A stretch of 64,000 nucleotides of DNA from Lachancea mirantina (Eukaryota > Ascomycota > Saccharomycetes > Saccharomycetales > Saccharomycetaceae). The stretch covers positions 434,001 through 498,000 of the forward strand of contig LT598465.1 in NCBI GenBank assembly GCA_900074745.1, read 5' to 3'. This document shows, one piece after another, positions 1-10,682 of the stretch. How positions within the stretch are numbered: position 1 is the first letter of the stretch; every line of letters begins with the position of its first letter. The notes under the pieces were generated by a model. It was not told the origin of the DNA and did no database searches. It was given only the letters and a program-made list of their open reading frames with translations. Both the position numbers and the translations under genes were made by a program.

Positions 1-124
1 GAAACTGGGGTTTCCGGGCCTCCCGAGCCGTCCTACGCCATCTACTCAGCGACCCATCCTCTCGTTTACGAGTTTCCTTCGCCCCAAACAGACCAGACAC
101 TAGCTCTTTGATGGATGTCACCAT
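1..124 (-). CDS. 5' end of an NBP1/CSA1-like gene (cut by the window edge)
   Basis: An ATG at 122-124 on the minus strand opens a frame that stays open to the window edge (41 codons). The start encodes a short amphipathic stretch (KELVSGLFG) followed by a basic segment rich in Arg and Lys. S. cerevisiae Nbp1 and its paralogue Csa1 (YPR174C) begin in a similar way, with an amphipathic membrane-binding helix and a basic region, and act at the spindle pole body. YPR174C lies directly upstream of DPB2 in S. cerevisiae in the same divergent arrangement, so synteny supports the call. Only the N-terminus is visible and similarity over so few residues is weak, so the identity rests mainly on position. 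Confidence 0.5.
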   Translation of the reverse strand, partial: MVTSIKELVSGLFGAKETRKREDGSLSRWRRTAREARKPQF

Positions 125-453
125 TGCCCAAAAACACCTCTAAGTGGAGATCAAATTTGGTCTCCAAGAGCTCAAATGTTCGCCACAGCGCGTGGAACAC
201 AGATCAATCGTTCTAATCGCCGAAAATGGACCAATTCGGAGGTCTTTTGGGTTTAGATTCGCGTTAGCTCCACGTGATTTTTCAGTTTGATGACAACTTG
301 GGCCTTTTCAAGTTTACGCGCCTTTTAATATATTGGAAAAGACGCGTAACTCGAAATGGCATCACCGGTGCTGGCTGAATATTGGAGAGAACCAAAGCAT
401 ATCGCACTTCTAAGGGCTAATTAGAGATAAATTAGACATTTACGATCAAAAGT
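125..453. promoter_or_regulatory. Divergent promoter between the NBP1/CSA1-like gene and DPB2
   Basis: This 329-bp divergent intergenic stretch contains an MCB element ACGCGT at 342-347, a further ACGCG-like core at about 315-321 and an E-box CACGTG at 271-276. MCB sites bind MBF and drive G1/S transcription, which fits a DNA polymerase epsilon subunit. No other gene is seen here. Confidence 0.5.
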
Positions 454-2547
454 ATGGATGGAACCGTTTTACCTGTGAAAATTCAACCCGGATTGCTTCG
501 GCCGCTGGCTTATAGGGTGCTTTCAAAGAAATACGGCCTGAACATCAAGTCAGATGGGTTGGTAGAGCTTGCAAACTTTATTGGTGGACGGTTTGGTATA
601 GATTGGAAGCGAAACACTGAGACCATTCAGTTCTTGGAGAAGTTTGCGTTTACTTGGGAGCAACAGGAGCGTGGATTATTCGTGGATAAAGTTGGCGTTG
701 AGAGCATTTTACGAGAATTAAAAGAGCAGGCCAAGACTAGTGAATTGGCTAAGGATGCAGGTCGCGCCGCAGAGCGCGAGGCCGGTCGTGAGCTGAAATC
801 ACAGACTTTAGATCGTTTTATATTGAAAAAGGATAATAGCATGTCGAATGCTGCGACAAACTCTGCTTCCGAATCGCCTTCTGAACCGCCTTCCGAAGCG
901 CCTACCGCCAAAGGAGCTCTAGAAGTCGCAGACGAACCCCAAACAACCCTTCGAAATATTAGTAGTGAACTCAGTTGGCAAGACTACTTCAAAGTAATAA
1001 ATGCTTACGAACAACAGAAATTCATCTACAATTACTCAACCAGACAATATCGCTACGTTCCACCGGCTCCAAAACTCACCTCAAAAACTGGATCCTGTAG
1101 CCTACAATTGAAAATCCCCAATATCACTGCTAAAATTTCATTACATGCATCGCGTTACCATATCGTGAAGGACCGCACTATGCGTAACGAATCATTTCAA
1201 AAGGACTCAGAAGTAAATGCATTGTCGTCAGTATCAAATTTCAATGCCACAGACAGAAGCTTAGCATCTCAGGAGACCCAACCCATCTCGCTGACGCAAA
1301 TTAAAAACCTTTTGGGCAGAAACGGCAGGAATTTTTGTCTACTTGGCATTTTAAAAAAGAATCATAAGGGCAACTGGGCCCTGGAAGATCCTTCTGGTTC
1401 AGTAGAGCTTGAAATGACCCAAGCAATTCCCACTAAAGGAACATATTACGTCGCAGGGTGTTTTGTCCTAGTAGAAGGCATCTATTTCTCTGCCGGTCAC
1501 AAATTTCACGTCACTTCCATGGCTCACCCTCCAGGAGAGCGACGTGAGAACACACTCGAAGCTGTGGGTAACATTGATTTTCTTGGAGTTCATCAGCTTT
1601 CCAAAAACAGTTATACTTCTAGACTCGATCGGGATCTAAAGATCAGATTACATTTCTTAGAACAAGAATTGACAGATCACCGATTCATATTTCTCGGTGG
1701 GGATTGCTTTTTGGATCAAATGAACACTCTGGACGCACTGCGGAACGTTTTCAAGAAACTAGAATTGGATCCACCAACCGTTTTAGTATTTCAAGGTTCC
1801 TTTTCATCAGTTCCCGTCACTCCCTCAGCAAGCAGCAGGGCTGTGAGTGCCACTAGCGCATATGAGAATGGGTTTGACTCTTTGGCAAGTCTGCTGTCTA
1901 ATTTTACTCGAATCATCAATGAGACGACTTTCATCTTTATTCCAGGGCAAAATGATCCATGGAGCTCATCAGTTGATTTGGGTGTTGCTGGCATGATTCC
2001 ACAAAAGCCTGTTCCCACGAATCTAGTGAAACGAATGCGCGTATGCAAAAAAATCATTTGGGCTTCGAACCCGACAAGAATCGCCTACTTATCTCGAGAA
2101 ATAGTAATTATGCGAGATGACATTAACGGCAGGTTCAAGCGCCATAGCGTGGTTTTCCCCTTTGAAGAATCAAAGCTCCAGGAGATGCGTTCAAATGGCT
2201 CGGGAAACTCAAATGGTTCAAATCTTTTGAGTCAAGATAATTTGGCCAGCTTACCAGCGCGCGTAGTGGAAAGTAGGAAAATTGTCAAGACAATTTTGGA
2301 TCAAGGACATTTATCACCGTTTGACACATCAAATAGACCCGTGGTTTGGGACCTTGACAACACACTACAACTAGCACCAATCCCGTCAACATTAGTTCTC
2401 TCCGACACAACAGCTTCTACGTTCGATGTCACTTATAATGGTTGCAAGTCATTAAACGTCGGATCCTTCCTACACAAGAGAAGAGCAAGATATGTCGAGT
2501 ATACACCGTCTCTCAGGAAAGCTGTACCCGAAGAAGAAACATTTTAG
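454..2547 (+). CDS. DPB2: DNA polymerase epsilon subunit B (Dpb2)
   Basis: The 697-residue product matches the family length (S. cerevisiae Dpb2 is 689). It is the essential non-catalytic second subunit of DNA polymerase epsilon, which copies the leading strand and links the polymerase to the CMG helicase through GINS. The N-terminal helical domain lies at about residues 8-90 (LPVKIQPGLLRPLAYRVLS region). A low-complexity Ser/Pro/Ala linker follows, then an OB fold around residues 285-375 (GNWALEDPSGSVELEM). The C-terminal calcineurin-like fold, inactive in this family, includes FLGGDCFLDQ and FIPGQNDPW. An MCB site upstream suggests S-phase expression. The stop codon overlaps that of the convergent BET2. 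Confidence 0.97.
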   Translation: MDGTVLPVKIQPGLLRPLAYRVLSKKYGLNIKSDGLVELANFIGGRFGIDWKRNTETIQFLEKFAFTWEQQERGLFVDKVGVESILRELKEQAKTSELAKDAGRAAEREAGRELKSQTLDRFILKKDNSMSNAATNSASESPSEPPSEAPTAKGALEVADEPQTTLRNISSELSWQDYFKVINAYEQQKFIYNYSTRQYRYVPPAPKLTSKTGSCSLQLKIPNITAKISLHASRYHIVKDRTMRNESFQKDSEVNALSSVSNFNATDRSLASQETQPISLTQIKNLLGRNGRNFCLLGILKKNHKGNWALEDPSGSVELEMTQAIPTKGTYYVAGCFVLVEGIYFSAGHKFHVTSMAHPPGERRENTLEAVGNIDFLGVHQLSKNSYTSRLDRDLKIRLHFLEQELTDHRFIFLGGDCFLDQMNTLDALRNVFKKLELDPPTVLVFQGSFSSVPVTPSASSRAVSATSAYENGFDSLASLLSNFTRIINETTFIFIPGQNDPWSSSVDLGVAGMIPQKPVPTNLVKRMRVCKKIIWASNPTRIAYLSREIVIMRDDINGRFKRHSVVFPFEESKLQEMRSNGSGNSNGSNLLSQDNLASLPARVVESRKIVKTILDQGHLSPFDTSNRPVVWDLDNTLQLAPIPSTLVLSDTTASTFDVTYNGCKSLNVGSFLHKRRARYVEYTPSLRKAVPEEETF

Positions 2548-3515
2548 TAAGGATATTTCTTGAACTTTTCCGTGACAGAAAAAGGCATACAGTACGCAGG
2601 GTCAATCGAAACCAGGTCATCAAACCCCATGAGACTCAACCCTGCTAATCCAAAAATGGTGTGGAAAACATCGACTTCGTTACCTGGCCGATCACTGATC
2701 CCACCCTTTTCAATGTCTTGACACTTCAAAATAAAGCTTCTTAACCCATTAAAGTCTATCCATTCCAGTTTCCTGATCAAAGCAAGCGCGGAAAGTACCC
2801 ACCAACTGTAACACACGTCGGGTAATTTACTAGGGCGTCCATTGAGTCCACCTTCTGCTACTTGTCGTTCACAAAGCCACCATCCAATTTGATCGATTTG
2901 CGCAGATGAAAGATCTCCAAGTCGATTTACAATGGCAAGTGCTCCAATACACGTAAAGGCCATACTCGCATGGCTCTCTGCACCGGGACACAATCCAAAG
3001 CCACCGTCGAAATTGTAACACTTTTTGATAAACTCTACAGCCGGGTCAACCACTTCTCTGGTTAATGCGCCCAAAATCGATAATGAACTCAACGCAGTAT
3101 AACTAAACCGGGCGTCCACTTCTCCAAACCGATCTCCTTGAAAAGACCCGTCTGCAAGTTGATTACTTTTGATGAATTCAGTCGTTTTCAACTTTTCTGG
3201 CTCTGAAAGTGTATTTAATGCGTCATAGGTGGCCAAGATTTGAATCCCAGATAACGTTGTTACCAAATGTGCATCGTGATCGGGGAACGCTGCAAATCCA
3301 CCTGTACTAGAATCGTAACAGCTGCGAACAAAATCAATGATTTTATCTTTATCAAAGGTGTTCTTCGCATTTAACATACAAAGAGCTGTAAGACCCCAAT
3401 AAACACCGTTCAACCGCAAATGTTCAGTCAACCAGTACTCATAATCGTCCTTCTTATCGTCCAAGGCTTTGATATACTGGATATGCTGACTTTTAGCCAA
3501 TTCGTCTGTTTTCAT
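2544..3515 (-). CDS. BET2: Rab geranylgeranyltransferase (type II) beta subunit
   Basis: Bet2 pairs with Bet4 to attach geranylgeranyl groups to the C-terminal cysteines of Rab GTPases (Ypt1, Sec4) presented by Mrs6. The product has the repeated alpha-alpha barrel prenyltransferase repeats (GSFQGDRFGEVDARFSYTALS; GGFGLCPGAESHAS). The expected zinc ligands sit in DVCYSWWVLSALALI (Asp and Cys) and DVFHTIFGLAG (His). An ATG at 3560 is in frame, but homology starts near the ATG at 3513-3515. That start gives 323 residues (S. cerevisiae 325) and is preferred. The gene is divergent from PRP4 with 78 bp between the starts. Its last codons overlap DPB2 by 4 bp tail to tail. Confidence 0.96.
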   Translation of the reverse strand: MKTDELAKSQHIQYIKALDDKKDDYEYWLTEHLRLNGVYWGLTALCMLNAKNTFDKDKIIDFVRSCYDSSTGGFAAFPDHDAHLVTTLSGIQILATYDALNTLSEPEKLKTTEFIKSNQLADGSFQGDRFGEVDARFSYTALSSLSILGALTREVVDPAVEFIKKCYNFDGGFGLCPGAESHASMAFTCIGALAIVNRLGDLSSAQIDQIGWWLCERQVAEGGLNGRPSKLPDVCYSWWVLSALALIRKLEWIDFNGLRSFILKCQDIEKGGISDRPGNEVDVFHTIFGLAGLSLMGFDDLVSIDPAYCMPFSVTEKFKKYPY

Positions 3516-3593
3516 TATTTCTGTGATGATTGTGGTAGAAGTTAAGTTGAAGATCATCACCTTAAACCATTAATAACCCCCCATAAGAATAAA

Positions 3594-4982
3594 ATGGGAA
3601 GGACTTCAATGGGTATTCCGGATGACTTGAGAGTCGAAATTGACAATAAGGGGAGTAATGTTGGTGATGAAAACGTTCGAGAATCGTTACAGAGGCTTGA
3701 ATTTCAACGGAAACATCGATTATCAGTTTTACCCACTATGGATGATGAAGTGCAGAAAACATTAAAATTGCTTGATGAGCCGGTACAAGTGACAGGCGAA
3801 GATGCAGCAGCTCGTAGAAGTCGGTTAGCAGCTTTGCTGGCGTCGAATCCTGAGATTTTTCAGCGATTTATGAAGTCTAGAAATGGTGAAACATCGATTT
3901 CAGAAGACGATGGTGATGACGAGGAAGAGTTTTATACACCTGGGTCCTACGATTTAGTCGAAGCAAGGAGGTTCATGATCAAGTTTTCGATAGCTAGGGC
4001 TCGAAAACGGCTCGAAAACCAACGGTTAATGTACAAGACATTACCACAGACAATTATACTGCATAGAAGACAAATTTACGAGAAGTTACAACATTTCCGA
4101 CTGAATGCGTCCCAGGTGGCCTCGTCGAGGCCAGTCTCGGTCGTACGGGTCGCTCCGACTGGCAATCTTGTGGCCTGTGCCTCTTGGGGTGGAGAAATTA
4201 AGTTACTTGACTCAGAAACATTACAAATTACCACTGAATCGCCAAATTCGCATACGGACAAAATTGGCGGTTTGGACTGGAGTGTTGATGGAAGACGTCT
4301 GGTGACGGGTGCAGCAGATCGACTTGTCAAAGTTTGGGACGTTGACGGCGAAAATTTGAAAGAAAGAGCAATATTGCGAGGCCACGAGTCTCGTGTGGCC
4401 AGAGTACGATTCCATCCAAGTGACAGATTTGTTGGCAGTGCTTCCTTTGACAAGACATGGAGGTTATGGGACGTTGAAAGGGCCACGGAATTACAATTAC
4501 AAGAGGGACATATGAAAGAAGTGTATTGTATCGCGTTCCAAACGGATGGGTCACTGGCGTGTAGCGCAGGAATGGACGCTCTAGGTTTGGTGTGGGATAT
4601 TAGGTGTGGTAATTCGATAATGTCTTTGGATGGCCATTCCAGGCCAATCTACGGTTTGGATTGGTCTCCTAATGGATACCAACTGGCTACGGGAAGTGCA
4701 GATGGAACCATTAAAATTTGGGATTTTCGAGTCAAAACATGCTTAGAATCGATTTTAGCACATAAAAATATCGTGTCAGAGGTCAAATTCGATCCAAGCG
4801 CAGAGTTTCTGATTTCCAGTTCTTATGATAGAAAGGTTAATGTCTTTAGCGCCGATAATTGGCATAAAGTGGCATCACTCGAGGGACACACGGACAAGAT
4901 TATGTGCGTGGACTTGGCACCCGACTCCAAGACCATAGTTAGTAGCGGATGGGACCGATCAGTGAAAACTTGGAAGCTTTAA
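3594..4982 (+). CDS. PRP4: U4/U6 snRNP protein Prp4 (WD40)
   Basis: The 462-residue protein (S. cerevisiae 465) is a core component of the U4/U6-U5 tri-snRNP, where it binds Prp3 and U4/U6 RNA for pre-mRNA splicing. The N-terminal half holds the Prp4-type splicing-factor segment, with a basic helical region around residues 120-165. The C-terminal part from about residue 170 is a seven-bladed WD40 propeller with repeats such as LVTGAADRLVKVWDVDG, FVGSASFDKTWRLWDVE, LATGSADGTIKIWDFR and IVSSGWDRSVKTWKL. An acidic stretch (EDDGDDEEEFY) precedes the propeller. The gene lies head to head with BET2, as in S. cerevisiae (YPR176C/YPR178W). Confidence 0.96.
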   Translation: MGRTSMGIPDDLRVEIDNKGSNVGDENVRESLQRLEFQRKHRLSVLPTMDDEVQKTLKLLDEPVQVTGEDAAARRSRLAALLASNPEIFQRFMKSRNGETSISEDDGDDEEEFYTPGSYDLVEARRFMIKFSIARARKRLENQRLMYKTLPQTIILHRRQIYEKLQHFRLNASQVASSRPVSVVRVAPTGNLVACASWGGEIKLLDSETLQITTESPNSHTDKIGGLDWSVDGRRLVTGAADRLVKVWDVDGENLKERAILRGHESRVARVRFHPSDRFVGSASFDKTWRLWDVERATELQLQEGHMKEVYCIAFQTDGSLACSAGMDALGLVWDIRCGNSIMSLDGHSRPIYGLDWSPNGYQLATGSADGTIKIWDFRVKTCLESILAHKNIVSEVKFDPSAEFLISSSYDRKVNVFSADNWHKVASLEGHTDKIMCVDLAPDSKTIVSSGWDRSVKTWKL

Positions 4983-5015
4983 TTAATTAGGAATGCGATT
5001 TGTAAAAATTTTACA

Positions 5016-6953
5016 TTAAGTGTAATTAACTTGTCTCTGTTTCTTCCGTCCAGAAGCTTGCGAGGCTCTAATCTTTGGGAATTGTATTTTCTTAAGGTCT
5101 TTACATAGCTCTGATGTCTGTTCTTCTTGCGCCGTAATGGTTGCCCATTCACTTGAAATTTGCGATTTTAATTTCTCAACCCTCTCCTTGATACGATCCT
5201 CCTCCGTATGGTCTTCCTTCGATTGTTGGTCTATCGCAGCATTGAGGTCCTCGATCTGTTGCAGCAATAGAGCTTTCTCGTCTGTCTTTTCCTTGATTAC
5301 CTCTTCAGCTCTCGTTATCTCTTTTCCCATATATGAAGATTCAGATATTCTGGATTCAGAAATCCTTTGTTCTCTTTCAATGTCTTCCTGAACTTGTAAT
5401 GACTCTCGATAAATGCGCGACAGTTCTTTGAAATCGGGACCTTTCGAAGCCAGTGAATCGATCAGTTCATCCACTGTTTTTTGCACCTCTGCTATCTGTA
5501 TTAGTTTTTGGTCCGTTAATCGATGATACTTAACAGCTTCCTCTTCATTCGTGATCTCGAGTCTTTGGGCCTCCTGAAATTGGCGCGTGATGCTTATAAG
5601 ATCGTTTTGCAAAACTTGGCTGCGTTGAAGTTGTGAGGCTTCTATATCTTCAAAATGCCTAATTTCTGTCGACTGGATATCCAAGTTGGTATAAACCATT
5701 CCGATCGACTGTATTAGTTTATGCGTCAGCAAACCACCGGCGAGGTGATACTGCGTAGCGTCTGAATGTTGGATGGCGTTTATACCGGTTAACTGCGCCA
5801 TATCCTGCTTCAGTGGATTAGACGAATAGTCATTCTGCAGTCGTTTCATCTTATAAAACGAAACCGGAGTTTGGCCCTGTTCTAATGAAGAGTTTGGCTT
5901 TCTGCCGCGTTTCCTACCGCTTTGAAAGGCCTCTTCAAGAATGTCGCTATTCTGATTGTATTTCACTTCTGTAAGCAATGATCGCTCAACGTCCATTGGT
6001 GTATAAGTCTTGAGTGGATATATATCGGGTAAAGGCCACGGTAAACTTGGATCCTCCAACCACGCGACGAGATATTTCAAATTCTGAGAATAAATGGGTC
6101 GTAAATCGGGCGGCAAAGTTCCTACAGAGTCTCGCATAACCACCACAGCGGCTGAAACTCGAGCAATAAAATCTTTGCTATCTTTGCCAATCTGTTTTTC
6201 GAAAAATAACTCGCAATGATCGATGGAATTTATCGTTACTAACCGCACGATGGGAGCTTTGTTTCCCGGACCATTTGATGGTCTTTGCTGCCGCAAGGCT
6301 TTCTGAATATGAGGTTCTCTCGTATTTACAGATGGATCCAAGCACAGTACCAAATCGAAATGGATATTCCCATCAACAGAGTTTTCATCGAAATCACTGG
6401 GATCCGACGCAAATATGTGACAGGTGCAAGGAAATTTCTTACTCTTCTGTTTTACTTTGACCGACTGACCATCATATCGCTTGATATTTACCCTGTTACC
6501 CAGCAACAATGCCTCCAGCAAGTCAGAGGTGCGTCCCGGGCGACACACGATAACCGTCTCGGTACGATAATCCTGGATCAAATTGATCAAATCTCTCAAA
6601 ACTGAAAATTTTCCACTTGTCTCGGCTATATTATTCGGAATATCTTTCGTGATCAAGGATTTTGGTAGCAAATGGTCGATCAGCAAATATGGATGTGTAG
6701 CAACGTATTCACTGTTTAAACACATGGTTTTCATAGACGCTACCACGACGTCTTGGTTGTAGTCGTGGGTTTCAAAATATTTCAAAATATCCGAATAATG
6801 CAATGAAACGATTTGATCGCTCAGTTGCTTCTGGTAAAGGCACATGGGAGTCGGCAGCCAGTAATCTCCTGATATATTACCCGAGACACCCATCGTTTTC
6901 GCATCAACAATGGCGGGCTCTGGAACCGTATCAAGTATCTTTAGTAAATCCAT
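5016..6953 (-). CDS. HDA3: HDA1 histone deacetylase complex subunit Hda3
   Basis: Hda3 forms a complex with Hda2 and the catalytic Hda1, which deacetylates histones H2B and H3 and is recruited by Tup1. The 645-residue product begins MDLLKILDTVPEPAIVDA, close to S. cerevisiae Hda3. The N-terminal 340 residues form the DNA-binding, helicase-like domain of the family (VVCRPGRTSDLLEALLLGNRV; LPPDLRPIYSQNLKYLV; PWPLPDIYPLKTYTPMDVE). Residues from about 430 to 640 are strongly charged and heptad-like, as expected for the coiled coil that pairs with Hda2. The tail is basic (RKKQRQ). The gene is convergent with PRP4; the 33-bp gap means 3' UTRs probably overlap. Confidence 0.95.
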   Translation of the reverse strand: MDLLKILDTVPEPAIVDAKTMGVSGNISGDYWLPTPMCLYQKQLSDQIVSLHYSDILKYFETHDYNQDVVVASMKTMCLNSEYVATHPYLLIDHLLPKSLITKDIPNNIAETSGKFSVLRDLINLIQDYRTETVIVCRPGRTSDLLEALLLGNRVNIKRYDGQSVKVKQKSKKFPCTCHIFASDPSDFDENSVDGNIHFDLVLCLDPSVNTREPHIQKALRQQRPSNGPGNKAPIVRLVTINSIDHCELFFEKQIGKDSKDFIARVSAAVVVMRDSVGTLPPDLRPIYSQNLKYLVAWLEDPSLPWPLPDIYPLKTYTPMDVERSLLTEVKYNQNSDILEEAFQSGRKRGRKPNSSLEQGQTPVSFYKMKRLQNDYSSNPLKQDMAQLTGINAIQHSDATQYHLAGGLLTHKLIQSIGMVYTNLDIQSTEIRHFEDIEASQLQRSQVLQNDLISITRQFQEAQRLEITNEEEAVKYHRLTDQKLIQIAEVQKTVDELIDSLASKGPDFKELSRIYRESLQVQEDIEREQRISESRISESSYMGKEITRAEEVIKEKTDEKALLLQQIEDLNAAIDQQSKEDHTEEDRIKERVEKLKSQISSEWATITAQEEQTSELCKDLKKIQFPKIRASQASGRKKQRQVNYT

Positions 6954-7185
6954 ATCGTCGAATTCTGTATCAGCATCCGTTAATTGACTCGAGGGATGGT
7001 CTTATAGTCGTTTTATAATGATATCCTGTGTTGTTTGTGTATATATATAGTGGTGGTCAATATATTAAGTTCTTGAATTTCAATATCAAGTGTAGAGGGA
7101 AATTTGAAGCAAAGAAAAGATTTTGGAAAACCGTTCTTTCGGTGTACAAACGTCAGATTTGGCAAGCTCTAATTTGTGTAACAAA

Positions 7186-8287
7186 ATGAACGCGCAATTG
7201 AGTAAAGGTACGTTTCTTTCAGGATCGAAAACCGGTTAAAATTGAGTTAATGAGGGTACATTTTCTAACAATTTAGAGTTTAGACGAAATTGCATTGTAT
7301 GACCGACAAATAAGGCTTTGGGGCATGGCAGCACAGGCTAGAATGAGAAATTCCAGGGTGCTCATCATAAATTTGGGGTCCGTGGGTACTGAAATAACGA
7401 AAAATCTGGTCTTGAGCGGTATTGGTTCCTTAACAATTTTGGATAATCATAATCTGTGCAAGGACGACATTGGTAACCAGTTTTTCAGCAATAGAGAGCA
7501 AGTAGGAGTGAACCGCGCCGTTGCCGCGAAATTGCGTATCCAAGATATGAATCCAAGGGTCAAATTGGACGTTTTTCAGGATGAATTTACTGCAAAACCA
7601 GATACATTTTTTAAACAATTTGATTTGATCGTAGCGACAGAATTATCCGCGTCTCATATCACCATAATAAATGCGATAACAAGGAAATATGAGATTTCGC
7701 TATATGTTACAGGTTTGCACGGTCTGTTTGGTTACATTTTTGTCGATCTTATAGAATTCGACGCACAGGATGAAAAACTCAAGAGCGCCGTTTCGACCAT
7801 GCTGGGCCCCATATCTGCTAACAGAGAAATCATTGAAGTCACTGAGCGGGTCGATGAGGAGCAAAACAAGGTTAAAGAATTGATTACCACGCGAAATAAG
7901 TTCAAGCCATTTGAAACTTTACTTGCAGAGGCTTCATTGGAAGGTAAGCTCACGCGTCGACAAATTAAAAGACTTTCAAGCGCTTTGCCTTTGCTGTTAG
8001 CTATGTTTCACTTTGACATGGATTTTACTGATCTTACAGAGAGCTCACTTGCTGAAAAAGCTATCAAAGTTTGCAAACAATTGAAAGTCAGTCCAGAAAC
8101 GTTGAAACCGGAGTACATGAAGCAATTTGTCGAGCAAGCAAGTATTGAGTTTGCACCAGTAGCAGCTGTTATAGGTGGTGCAGTTGCACAGGATTGCATA
8201 AACATTTTGGGGAAACGACAGTCGCCGCTCAATAATTTCGTTTTCTTCGATGGAGTCACTCTCGATATGCAAGTCTTGGAACTTTAA
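7186..8287 (+). CDS. AOS1: SUMO-activating enzyme E1 subunit Aos1 (spliced)
   Basis: Aos1 pairs with Uba2 to adenylate Smt3/SUMO. The ATG at 7186-7188 lies in a 22-nt first exon (7186-7207), followed by an inferred 76-nt intron (7208-7283) with donor GTACGT, a branch-like TTCTAAC near 7262-7268 and acceptor TTTAG. Splicing there restores MNAQLSKDEIALYDRQIRLWG, matching the conserved N-terminus of the family. Without it the frame has no good ATG. The mature protein would be 341 residues (S. cerevisiae 347). The ThiF-type nucleotide-binding motif is NLGSVGTEITKNLVLSGIG, and the C-terminus ends in FFDGVTLDMQVLEL. I recall S. cerevisiae AOS1 as intronless, so this intron is notable. Confidence 0.9.
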
Positions 8288-8402
8288 GAAATACGAAATG
8301 GAACGATGAAGGCATCGCGCTTACAAATTTACGTTTATTTCGTTTTGGAGAATTGTATATTATTCGTTTTATTGTCACATAGAAAAAGATCCCTTCCGAT
8401 GA

Positions 8403-10682
8403 TTAGGTCTGACCGCTTACGGTGACCTCTTGCAAATGGACCATGAAGTTTTGGAGAGAAACGTCATCGGTGAGGACAATGGTGGAACCGCCTGCGGACT
8501 GGTCCTGGTAGCTGTCGGATGGATTCAACTTGGACAACAAGAATCTGGCCTGGGACCCACCGGCCTCCGTGTCAATAAATCTGGGCAAGGGGAATCTGTC
8601 GACCAGAAGCTCGGCGGCCTCCAACTTAGGCTCTTCGAGTAATGACTTGAAGTCTGCGTATTGTGGGTCTTCTTGGTAGCCTGCTTTTCTCCATTGGGCA
8701 ATCTGTTCGCCATGATAAATCAAAATGAAGAAGAAAGTATCCAAGAGTAGGATAGTATTTGGTTTAACGGACACGGAGTCGAGTAACACCGGTTGTGGCT
8801 CTTCTTCCATGGAAAAAGAGGTCAAAGTAGGTTGTATCATTATGAGCGAGTTGGTAGTGTCCTCGCGTGTGAAAATGTGTCTGTAAAATGCGGTTTCGTC
8901 TGGTGAGTTGTTAAACACGCTCAAAAATTGGGATCTCCTCAGGTAATAGGTAAATTGTGGATACAAAGAGAAGTTTGGAGCGAGCCTGAACGATCTGGGA
9001 TCATCTTTGTTATAATCGGCATATTTCTGGCACAATTTAATCAAAGTTCTGTCAATCCACCTGATCACGTCAGCGCCGTCATCCGATTCCGCTTTGTAGA
9101 CAGCGATACGTGCCATCAAAACAGCAGCGGCTTCTTGGTCAAAAGACGCAGCGATGGCAGGTGACCCGAAAGGTAGCAGTTGATTGGCAACCGTGGTGAC
9201 GCGAACACGGTTTGTACCAGACGCATGTTGGTAGGAGGTCACAAACTGGGTATAAGCGAGCTTAGGTCTGTCGCCCACCACGCCTGCGGTAGCGGCAGTG
9301 TTCGAAATTTCGAAAAATACCGCATAAGTGTGGTTTGGAGACAGCGATGCCATTTTCCAAGTAGAAGTACCACCACTGCCAATTTCTGAATCGCTCACAT
9401 TGATCGCATCAGATTTTTTCGCGGCGAAGGCATGACCAATGAGGCCCTGAACTTTGAGGTCACGACTGGTTTTGACAGACATGTTACCATTGAAGGCCAT
9501 AGTCAAATAACCTTCCTCGTCATTGGAGAAAAGACGCAGATAAGACTGTTTGAAAATGGAGGTGGAAAACGCGTCGGTAAGTAGCAAGACACCACCCGTG
9601 TAATCGGTAAGTTGTTTCATTTCGGACATACCCACTTGGTCGTAGCAGCCGGCAAAAATGTCAACAGTGTGTCCATTTTCTGCGACTTTCAGCGCGAGTT
9701 GAGTATAAAACTTCGAAGCCTTTTTATAATGTTTGGCATTGTCAGAATCGATGTCGTGATGTGACCTTAGTGGATCCTTGAGTTCTGACGAAACCACAAG
9801 CCCCGGTGCAAGTGTACCGGGACCGGCTGCAAACAAGATGATACGAGCCGCCACATTCTTGTAACATCCTTGGAGTAACAAAGTGGCCAAATTGAGCGCA
9901 GCACCCGTGGCACGCAAAGGACGATGGCCCGCAGGTATAGACCATTGGTCACCGCGCAAGTTTTCAAGCAATTGCGTGAGTTTAAACTCGACTTGTTCCA
10001 GGGACAAAAAGAATCGGTTCAACGAGAAAGGAGTCACTTTGCCCACAGCTCCCGTAGCCGCGTTAGCACCGCTGCCGGTCTTTTCACCCGTCAGCATCTC
10101 GAGGACCTGTGGAAGCTGATATTCGCGATCGCCCCTAAACACGTTGCAACGGCCAATAGACTCACAAGAAAGGTCGTGCAATTGCACGACGTTACCGTAA
10201 GTAATCAACCCGACGAGAGCGTTAGGAGGCAGTAACGAAAGTGAAGTGATAATGGATTCTTTGAGCGCATTCAAATTTTCATCTTCAGCGGTGATATCGA
10301 CCACGAAAAAAAAAATTGGAGGCACTTGAACGGGCCGGTTCGTGATGTACTCAATGGTGGTATTACTGAGTTCTGCAGGCATATTATCCTGAGTCATATT
10401 CGCGTAATGTGCAGGCAAATGATTGCGGGTCCCACAGATCGGACAGGCCCACGAATTGGACCGTAAATCGATCTCACAATACGGATTGAGCGCGGCCTTA
10501 CACTGAGGGCCACCGCACAGCACCGGATTGTACGGAACAGAGACCAAATCTTCCTTTTCCTTGAGTGGAGTATACAAGCATCCAACGGGAACGACATTCT
10601 TGTTAGCGTCCGTTCGACTCGCGGGGAAAACGTTCCACGAGAAACGCACCCCATTGATGTCCTCGTTTGCTTCGAAATCCAT
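8403..10682 (-). CDS. SEC23: COPII coat GTPase-activating protein Sec23
   Basis: Sec23 is the Sar1 GAP of the inner COPII coat; with Sec24 it drives ER-to-Golgi vesicle budding. The frame extends upstream to an ATG at 10748, but those 22 His/Arg-rich residues are not conserved. The ATG at 10680-10682 gives [20 protein letters not shown], matching the family, for 759 residues (S. cerevisiae 768). The zinc finger uses cysteines in [15 protein letters not shown] and [10 protein letters not shown]. The trunk ([15 protein letters not shown]), helical and gelsolin parts follow, including the conserved [19 protein letters not shown] segment near the C-terminus. A CACGTG at 10830-10835 lies in the promoter. 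Next in S. cerevisiae would be SMX3; here about 14.8 kb of other DNA intervenes. Confidence 0.97.
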   Translation of the reverse strand: MDFEANEDINGVRFSWNVFPASRTDANKNVVPVGCLYTPLKEKEDLVSVPYNPVLCGGPQCKAALNPYCEIDLRSNSWACPICGTRNHLPAHYANMTQDNMPAELSNTTIEYITNRPVQVPPIFFFVVDITAEDENLNALKESIITSLSLLPPNALVGLITYGNVVQLHDLSCESIGRCNVFRGDREYQLPQVLEMLTGEKTGSGANAATGAVGKVTPFSLNRFFLSLEQVEFKLTQLLENLRGDQWSIPAGHRPLRATGAALNLATLLLQGCYKNVAARIILFAAGPGTLAPGLVVSSELKDPLRSHHDIDSDNAKHYKKASKFYTQLALKVAENGHTVDIFAGCYDQVGMSEMKQLTDYTGGVLLLTDAFSTSIFKQSYLRLFSNDEEGYLTMAFNGNMSVKTSRDLKVQGLIGHAFAAKKSDAINVSDSEIGSGGTSTWKMASLSPNHTYAVFFEISNTAATAGVVGDRPKLAYTQFVTSYQHASGTNRVRVTTVANQLLPFGSPAIAASFDQEAAAVLMARIAVYKAESDDGADVIRWIDRTLIKLCQKYADYNKDDPRSFRLAPNFSLYPQFTYYLRRSQFLSVFNNSPDETAFYRHIFTREDTTNSLIMIQPTLTSFSMEEEPQPVLLDSVSVKPNTILLLDTFFFILIYHGEQIAQWRKAGYQEDPQYADFKSLLEEPKLEAAELLVDRFPLPRFIDTEAGGSQARFLLSKLNPSDSYQDQSAGGSTIVLTDDVSLQNFMVHLQEVTVSGQT

